From positions 1 to 64,000 of the forward strand of contig NZ_JAHKPD010000025.1 of assembly GCF_018860245.1 (NCBI RefSeq): 64,000 bases of DNA. Direction: 5' to 3'. Position 1 is the stretch's first letter. Every line of letters starts with the position of its first letter. Shown one piece after another: positions 61,870-64,000 of the stretch. Below the pieces are notes generated by a model. The model ran no database searches and was not told the DNA's origin. It saw only the letters and a list, made by a program, of their open reading frames with translations. This stretch comes from Pseudotamlana agarivorans. Lineage in GTDB: Bacteria > Bacteroidota > Bacteroidia > Flavobacteriales > Flavobacteriaceae. A program made the translations under genes and the position numbers.

Positions 61870-63018
61870 TTAATCCATAAAATACCAGAACTTAGGTTCT
61901 GTTCCTAAATCTTCTTTCAGTCTAAATACTTTCTTATTTTCTAAAACCCATCTAATCGTACTTTTAGGGTCTAATAAATTCCCAAAAATTCGCGCACCTG
62001 TTGGGCAAGCTTCAACACAAGCAGGATTTTTACCAGCTCTTGAACGCTGTACGCAGAACGTACATTTTTCCATCACACCTTTCTTACGCATACGGTTTCC
62101 TAAGTAATGCTGATTGTGGTTAACTTCCTTTTCAGGAACCTCAGGTTTACTCCAATTGAAGCGTCGCCCATCATAAGGACAAGCTGCCATACAGTATCTA
62201 CAGCCCACACACCAATCGTAATCGATAACCACTAAACCATCATCTTCACGCCAAGTAGCTTGTACCGGACAAACCTCAACACATGGCGGATTATCACAAT
62301 GAAAACACTGTGTCCCCATGTAAAAATGACCTTCCGCAGGCACTTCATGGTAATAATTATCATCAGCTTCATTGAAATTAAAGCCTTGACCATCTTTCAT
62401 CTCATGAATTCTAATGTATTGCATTTCCGAATCGCGGTCTTGGTTATTCTCCTCAACACAAGCATTCACACAATCCATATAACCTTGACACTTCGAAATA
62501 TTAAAAGCATAACCAAACAAGACATCTTCCTCAGCATTTTTTGAAGACATACTTAAATTTTTCCCTGTTCTTAATTCGTAAGAGCGCATTAAACGATCAA
62601 CCGTAGCCCCTTTTTCCTCATCAGACATCAATTTGTAGTTCCCCTTAAATTGCTCTTCCCAATCTATCTGTGCCTTCTCTTTGCTTTCATCACCACCTAT
62701 CACACTACAAGAGGTACTTACCGCACCGGCACCAATTAACAAACTTGCTGTTAATTTCTTAAACGCCGTACGTCTGTCCATTTTCACATCAAAAACCTGA
62801 TCGAAACCATCTTTTTTAGTTTCCTCTCCAATCGATGCCTTTATAGCAGCTTCAGCAAATTCTGCATCAGTCATTTGCGCTACATCTGGTATTTCACCAC
62901 TAGAAGGTTGATGAGAACCACAGCCTCCAGAGGTTTTTCCGCAGCCACAAGACCCCTTATCAGGTTCATTATTTCTACCAAAATTTAAAGAAAACCATTT
63001 TTTGTTAGTACCGCTCAT
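61870..63018 (-). CDS. NrfC/DmsB-type four-cluster Fe-S protein with an internal Tat-like signal
   Basis: A 382-residue protein. The C-terminal half holds four Fe-S motifs: I, C177-x5-C183-x3-C187 (the usual second Cys of C-x2-C-x2-C-x3-C is Y180); II, C238-x2-C241-x4-C246-x3-C250; III, C270-x2-C273-x2-C276-x3-C280; IV, C319-x2-C322-x11-C334-x3-C338. A Tat-like segment RRTAFKKL and hydrophobic stretch ending STSC lie at 82-104, after an 80-residue N-terminal part containing Cys-rich GSCGCGKTSGGCG. The long N-terminus is like that of alternative complex III subunits; a start at 62781 (residue 80) is an alternative. It should link the NrfD-like subunit with multihaem partners. Confidence 0.9.
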   Translation of the reverse strand: MSGTNKKWFSLNFGRNNEPDKGSCGCGKTSGGCGSHQPSSGEIPDVAQMTDAEFAEAAIKASIGEETKKDGFDQVFDVKMDRRTAFKKLTASLLIGAGAVSTSCSVIGGDESKEKAQIDWEEQFKGNYKLMSDEEKGATVDRLMRSYELRTGKNLSMSSKNAEEDVLFGYAFNISKCQGYMDCVNACVEENNQDRDSEMQYIRIHEMKDGQGFNFNEADDNYYHEVPAEGHFYMGTQCFHCDNPPCVEVCPVQATWREDDGLVVIDYDWCVGCRYCMAACPYDGRRFNWSKPEVPEKEVNHNQHYLGNRMRKKGVMEKCTFCVQRSRAGKNPACVEACPTGARIFGNLLDPKSTIRWVLENKKVFRLKEDLGTEPKFWYFMD

Positions 63019-63053
63019 GTCTTAAATATTTTAAAATCTTCGTGTATGTTTTA

Positions 63054-63662
63054 CTATTTTCTTTCTTCTTCTGTAACTGTATTAAATCGTGCTGGCCACC
63101 TAGACTCGAAACCAGGTTTATGCGGATTATGACAATTAACACAAGTCATCGCAGCTCTTGGAGGCGCCCAACCACCAATACGTTTCCCGTGCGCCCCACC
63201 TTTCCAATCTTCAAATTGCTTGGTGTGGCATTGGCTACATAATTGATAACTATTATTAAAATCGATATCCTTGCCTGTCAGACTTTTTAATTCGTTCATA
63301 TTATTTGGGTTATGACAAGTCACGCAATTCATCGTATTTTCGTTAGCATGCACCAATTTCATATCCCAATGCGCCTTTTGCATGCCTTCACTATGCATGT
63401 CACTTAATGATTTGGAATGGCATTCGGTACAAGCATAAGATCGAATGTCTCCTTTTCGCTCGGGAATTAAAAACGTATGACCACCTTCGGTGATTTCAAT
63501 CATTCTTAGATCTTCTAAATATTTTTCAGATGAAATCGACGTCCCTTGATAGTTTTTACCTTCAGCGTTAATTTTTTCAATAACACCATGATACTCGCCT
63601 TCGCCATGTTTACATGAAAAAAAGCAGATTAATATCATAAAGCCATAAACTATTCTATTCAT
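63054..63662 (-). CDS. Tetrahaem c-type cytochrome lipoprotein
   Basis: About 202 residues from the ATG at 63662 (MNRIVYGFMILICFFSC), with lipobox FFSC (Cys17). Four CxxCH sites: CTECH, CVTCH, CSQCH and CVNCH, spread over residues 70-190. The pattern is that of small multihaem cytochromes in nitrate/nitrite or sulfur respiration. A longer frame starts at 63683 and would overlap the upstream gene. It begins seven nt after the NapB-like gene ends, so the two are coupled. It probably carries electrons between the NrfD/Fe-S pair and periplasmic reductases. Confidence 0.88.
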   Translation of the reverse strand: MNRIVYGFMILICFFSCKHGEGEYHGVIEKINAEGKNYQGTSISSEKYLEDLRMIEITEGGHTFLIPERKGDIRSYACTECHSKSLSDMHSEGMQKAHWDMKLVHANENTMNCVTCHNPNNMNELKSLTGKDIDFNNSYQLCSQCHTKQFEDWKGGAHGKRIGGWAPPRAAMTCVNCHNPHKPGFESRWPARFNTVTEEERK

Positions 63663-63669
63663 AATATAT

Positions 63670-64000
63670 CTATTGCACTTCATTGGTATGCATTCTTTTA
63701 AAAGTTCCTATATCTGTCATTTCCTTATTATTAGGCACATGACACTGACGGCAATTAATACGTTCGGGATGTGTTACTCTAATTTCCTTTGGAGCAGCAG
63801 GCCCCGCATGACAAGACAAGCAATTTTCATGTAATTGTATTTGATGTGGTATAATGGGCGGACTCGTTAAAAGGGCATTGTTTACACCGGCTTTTGGCGC
63901 TTTCATCTTTTCAAAATTGTTCGCCACAAATAACTTATCGGTTTGTTCTGGTACGTGACATTGCCTACAATTTACCAACTCGGGATGAGGCGTTACTGGA
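63670..64000 (-). CDS. NapB-like multihaem cytochrome, 5' part cut off by the window edge
   Basis: At least 110 codons are open to the right window edge, so the start lies outside. Visible haem sites: CRQCH (in LVNCRQCHVPEQ), CLSCH and CRQCH (in RINCRQCHVPNN). The stretch SPPIIPHQIQLHENCLSCH followed by HPERINCRQCHVP matches the C-terminal half of NapB, the diheme electron-transfer subunit of periplasmic nitrate reductase. A third haem site precedes it, as an extra copy of the last motif. NapA itself is not in the window; if it lies beyond the edge, this is a nap-type operon. Confidence 0.8.
   Translation of the reverse strand, partial: PVTPHPELVNCRQCHVPEQTDKLFVANNFEKMKAPKAGVNNALLTSPPIIPHQIQLHENCLSCHAGPAAPKEIRVTHPERINCRQCHVPNNKEMTDIGTFKRMHTNEVQ

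Noticed and set aside
63042-63242. Plus-strand frame across the tetrahaem gene
   Set aside because: Antisense shadow of a gene with four clear CxxCH haem sites.

Overview
This window looks like chromosome from a marine or soil member of the Flavobacteriaceae (Bacteroidota). The evidence is its low G+C content, a SusC/SusD pair with a TonB-dependent receptor carrying a carboxypeptidase-like N-domain, many lipoproteins, Bacteroidota promoters of the TTG-N19-TAnnTTTG type, the gene run tgt-lptG-(DMT remnant)-accA-dnaB, and a non-AUG infC start. No rRNA, phage, CRISPR array or intact insertion sequence was seen.

Layout. 1-5.1 kb: a GluR0-like ligand-gated K+ channel on the minus strand, then the translation operon thrS-infC-rpmI-rplT. 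5.1-16.5 kb: housekeeping genes (YjbQ, a GATase-like secreted protein, dnaB, accA, lptG, tgt, a beta-barrel protein, an FKBP-like lipoprotein with calcium-binding repeats, an S4 protein, a PRTase, aroK). 16.6-17.4 kb: tRNA-Lys and tRNA-Arg flanking a patch of REP-like palindromes. 17.5-23.4 kb: a galactose locus, with an SSS-family symporter divergent from a GntR/LacI hybrid regulator followed by galM-galK-galT (Leloir pathway). 23.5-28.4 kb: secreted proteins, a flavodoxin-like reductase, and a small accessory island with two ParD/ParE-type toxin-antitoxin pairs, a small secreted Cys-rich protein and a cassette-like repeat. 28.6-38.6 kb: glyA, fumarylacetoacetase, YtxJ, clpB, and a nucleoside-salvage operon with two deoC paralogues (one lacking catalytic residues) and deoD. 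39-46.6 kb: susD-susC and 5-oxoprolinase pxpABC. 47.6-50.5 kb: a ComM-like ATPase and an outer-membrane porin.

50.6-64 kb is the most distinctive part: a nitrogen-oxide / anaerobic electron-transfer locus, all on the minus strand. It reads (transcription order) NapB-like multihaem cytochrome (cut by the window edge), tetrahaem lipoprotein, NrfC-like Fe-S protein, NrfD-like membrane subunit, FNR-type regulator, then a five-gene operon (globin, mono-haem lipoprotein, four-His b-type membrane protein, FAD/2Fe-2S reductase, pentahaem cytochrome) and a nitrate-type ABC transporter (nrtABCD-like) plus porin. The globin operon and the transporter operon share an identical two-block promoter layout (a 17-nt block, 55 nt, a TAnnTTTG box, 7 nt, a 16-bp perfect palindrome); a near copy of the palindrome precedes the FNR-type regulator gene. 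The b-type membrane protein has two H-x13-H pairs and sits beside a flavin/2Fe-2S reductase, which suggests a split NOX/ferric-reductase-like module moving electrons across the inner membrane. This locus is my best candidate for a little-described system.
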